From: an uncultured Clostridia bacterium
GTDB lineage: Bacteria; Bacillota; Clostridia; Christensenellales; UBA1242
Length of the DNA stretch: 14,067 nucleotides
Direction: 5' to 3'
NCBI GenBank assembly: GCA_947623775.1
Contig: CANQHL010000030.1
Coordinates: 1 to 14,067, forward strand
Shown here piece by piece: positions 12,997-14,067 of the stretch; positions within the stretch are counted from its first letter, which is position 1, and every line of letters starts with the position of its first letter. The notes beneath the pieces were generated by a model. That model did no database searches and was not told where the DNA came from. It was given only the letters and a program-made list of their open reading frames with translations. The position numbers were made by a program, and so were the translations under genes.

Positions 12997-14067
12997 TTAT
13001 TCAGCTTCAAAACCATCTTCTTCATGAGTAGGAGTTTCAGGTGCACGAGTTTCATGTTCACGGGTTTCAGAAGGGTTCTCCGCCTCTTCTTCCTCTCGAG
13101 CTGCTTCCTCTTCTCTTCTTCTTTGTTCTTCTGCTGCACGTTGTTGTTCCAACTTTCTTTGTTGTTCTGCTTCAGCTTCGGCACGTCTTTGCTCTGCAGC
13201 AGCGGCATGAGGTGCTTTTGCTGCCTCTGCAAGTCTTCTAAACATGTTCAATTTTTTCCTTAATTGTCCAGGAGTATCTTTTGAATGATCAGCAGATGGT
13301 TTTTTAGATTCTTTTTGCTGCTTTTCTTCAATACCTTTCTTTAATTTTTCTTGTTTAGTAGCCATTTTGTCAAGTTTGGATTGCATTTTCTTGAAGTTGA
13401 TATGTGCACCAGCTTTCTTCTTTAATTTAAATCCAAGCTTTTTAAATAAATCTTCATTTCCAAAAACAAGATCAGTTAATGTACGGTTATCAATTGTTCG
13501 ATCTTGAACCCCAGTCTGAATTTGCTTAAATATGCTTTGAAGTTTTTTAATATCTTCTTGCTTTCTCTCGATTTTAAATAATGATTGAGCACGTTTTCTG
13601 TCGGCTTTTGTCATTTTTTGTCCAAGTAGATTAGCAATATCAATATCTAAAGCAGAGTTGTCAACTAATGTTTGTAATTTAGTAGACATACGAGTTTTAT
13701 TAAATAATTCAGCGAATGCTACAGATTGTTCACCTTTATCAGGGTTTTTAAGAATTTTGAGTAATTCTGAAGGTTTTACACCGATTTCTGAAAGGCATTT
13801 TTTGCAAAGTTTTGGATCAAATCTAATTTCTTGTCCGTCAGAAGTGTTTGCATGTGCATTCTTAAGTCCGAGCGCCGCTTCAAGCCATGAGAAATCATTT
13901 GACGATTGTGCTCTGTTCCAAGCTTGTTCAAGAAGATTTGTTTGATTAACTAAGTTTTGATGTTCTGCTTTCATCAAGAACAATTTTCTTTGATCGCCTT
14001 CTTTCCACTTAGCTCTTTCAATTCCTTTTAATCCCTCTTTAAAGTCTTGTTTATTAATACCAAGGCT
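12997..14067 (-). CDS. Charged coiled-coil protein, N-terminus outside window
   Basis: A partial gene. The frame stays open to the window edge with no stop (first visible residues SLGINKQDFKEG), so the true start lies beyond 14067 and the 356 visible residues are the C-terminal part. I do not recognise the family. The visible N-terminal 200 residues look helical and globular, with a lone CKKC. They are followed by lysine-rich helices (about 200-260, KKMQSKLDKMATKQEKLKKG) and then an Ala/Glu/Arg-rich stretch (about 275-335, AEQRRAEAEAEQQRKLEQQR, REEEAAREEEE) that should form a long charged single helix or coiled coil. The last 25 residues (Pro/Glu/Thr-rich, ETREHETRAPETPTHEEDGF) are acidic and probably disordered. 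No membrane helix is visible. Arg rather than Lys dominates the Glu-rich helix, unlike the rest of the window. A structural or scaffold role is a guess only. Confidence 0.8.
   Translation of the reverse strand, partial: SLGINKQDFKEGLKGIERAKWKEGDQRKLFLMKAEHQNLVNQTNLLEQAWNRAQSSNDFSWLEAALGLKNAHANTSDGQEIRFDPKLCKKCLSEIGVKPSELLKILKNPDKGEQSVAFAELFNKTRMSTKLQTLVDNSALDIDIANLLGQKMTKADRKRAQSLFKIERKQEDIKKLQSIFKQIQTGVQDRTIDNRTLTDLVFGNEDLFKKLGFKLKKKAGAHINFKKMQSKLDKMATKQEKLKKGIEEKQQKESKKPSADHSKDTPGQLRKKLNMFRRLAEAAKAPHAAAAEQRRAEAEAEQQRKLEQQRAAEEQRRREEEAAREEEEAENPSETREHETRAPETPTHEEDGFEAE

Noticed and set aside
13981..13983. TTG as the start of the coiled-coil protein
   Set aside because: The frame is open for 28 more codons to the window edge and no ribosome binding site precedes the TTG; the gene is partial.

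Overview
The window is chromosomal DNA from a low-GC Bacillota, most likely an uncultured Clostridia-type bacterium. The evidence is very AT-rich intergenic DNA, strong AAGGAGG-type ribosome binding sites, sigma-A-like promoters (TTGACA, 17 bp, TATTAT), a sigH gene in the Firmicutes order mrnC-rlmB-sigH, and the standard genetic code (TGA ends rlmB). No species can be named from sequence alone.

Layout. An initiator tRNA-fMet with encoded CCA (22-98) opens the window on the plus strand. About 500 bp without a credible gene follow. They hold two pairs of 10-bp direct repeats that look like integrase arm sites, possibly the scar of an element once inserted at the tRNA 3' end. Next is a MerR-type regulator (646-1659, plus) with an autoregulatory-style promoter and a duplicated C-terminal beta-rich domain. 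It converges, through a shared bidirectional terminator, on a DUF6273-like protein of unknown function (1690-2703, minus). Everything else is on the minus strand: an M18 aminopeptidase (2994-4358), a small four-helix membrane protein behind a palindrome-overlapped promoter (4506-5072), a homodimer-type ABC exporter (5399-7225), and a tight housekeeping cluster read in the order ychF, mrnC, rlmB, sigH, MetRS-like (12259 down to 7420). The window ends inside a charged coiled-coil protein (12997-14067, N-terminus missing), separated from ychF by about 740 bp of extremely AT-rich DNA.

How the parts work together. ychF-mrnC-rlmB-sigH-MetRS-like have gaps of 8-18 bp or overlap, so they are probably one transcript. 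It would combine ribosome-associated functions (YchF, Mini-RNase III for 23S rRNA ends, RlmB 2'-O-methylation, a tRNA-synthetase-like enzyme) with the alternative sigma factor SigH. There is no terminator right after the synthetase-like gene, so readthrough would run into the leader of the ABC exporter.

The two most notable items are adjacent. (1) The ABC exporter has its own promoter, an 18-codon leader peptide and mutually exclusive anti-antiterminator, antiterminator and terminator hairpins. This is a complete ribosome-mediated attenuator of the kind that senses translation-inhibiting drugs. (2) The upstream MetRS-like protein keeps the class I fold but has altered signature motifs (HFAH for HIGH, TDCYG for TDEHG, VASSS for KMSKS) and an internal insertion. 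It may be a specialised paralogue rather than the housekeeping methionyl-tRNA synthetase.
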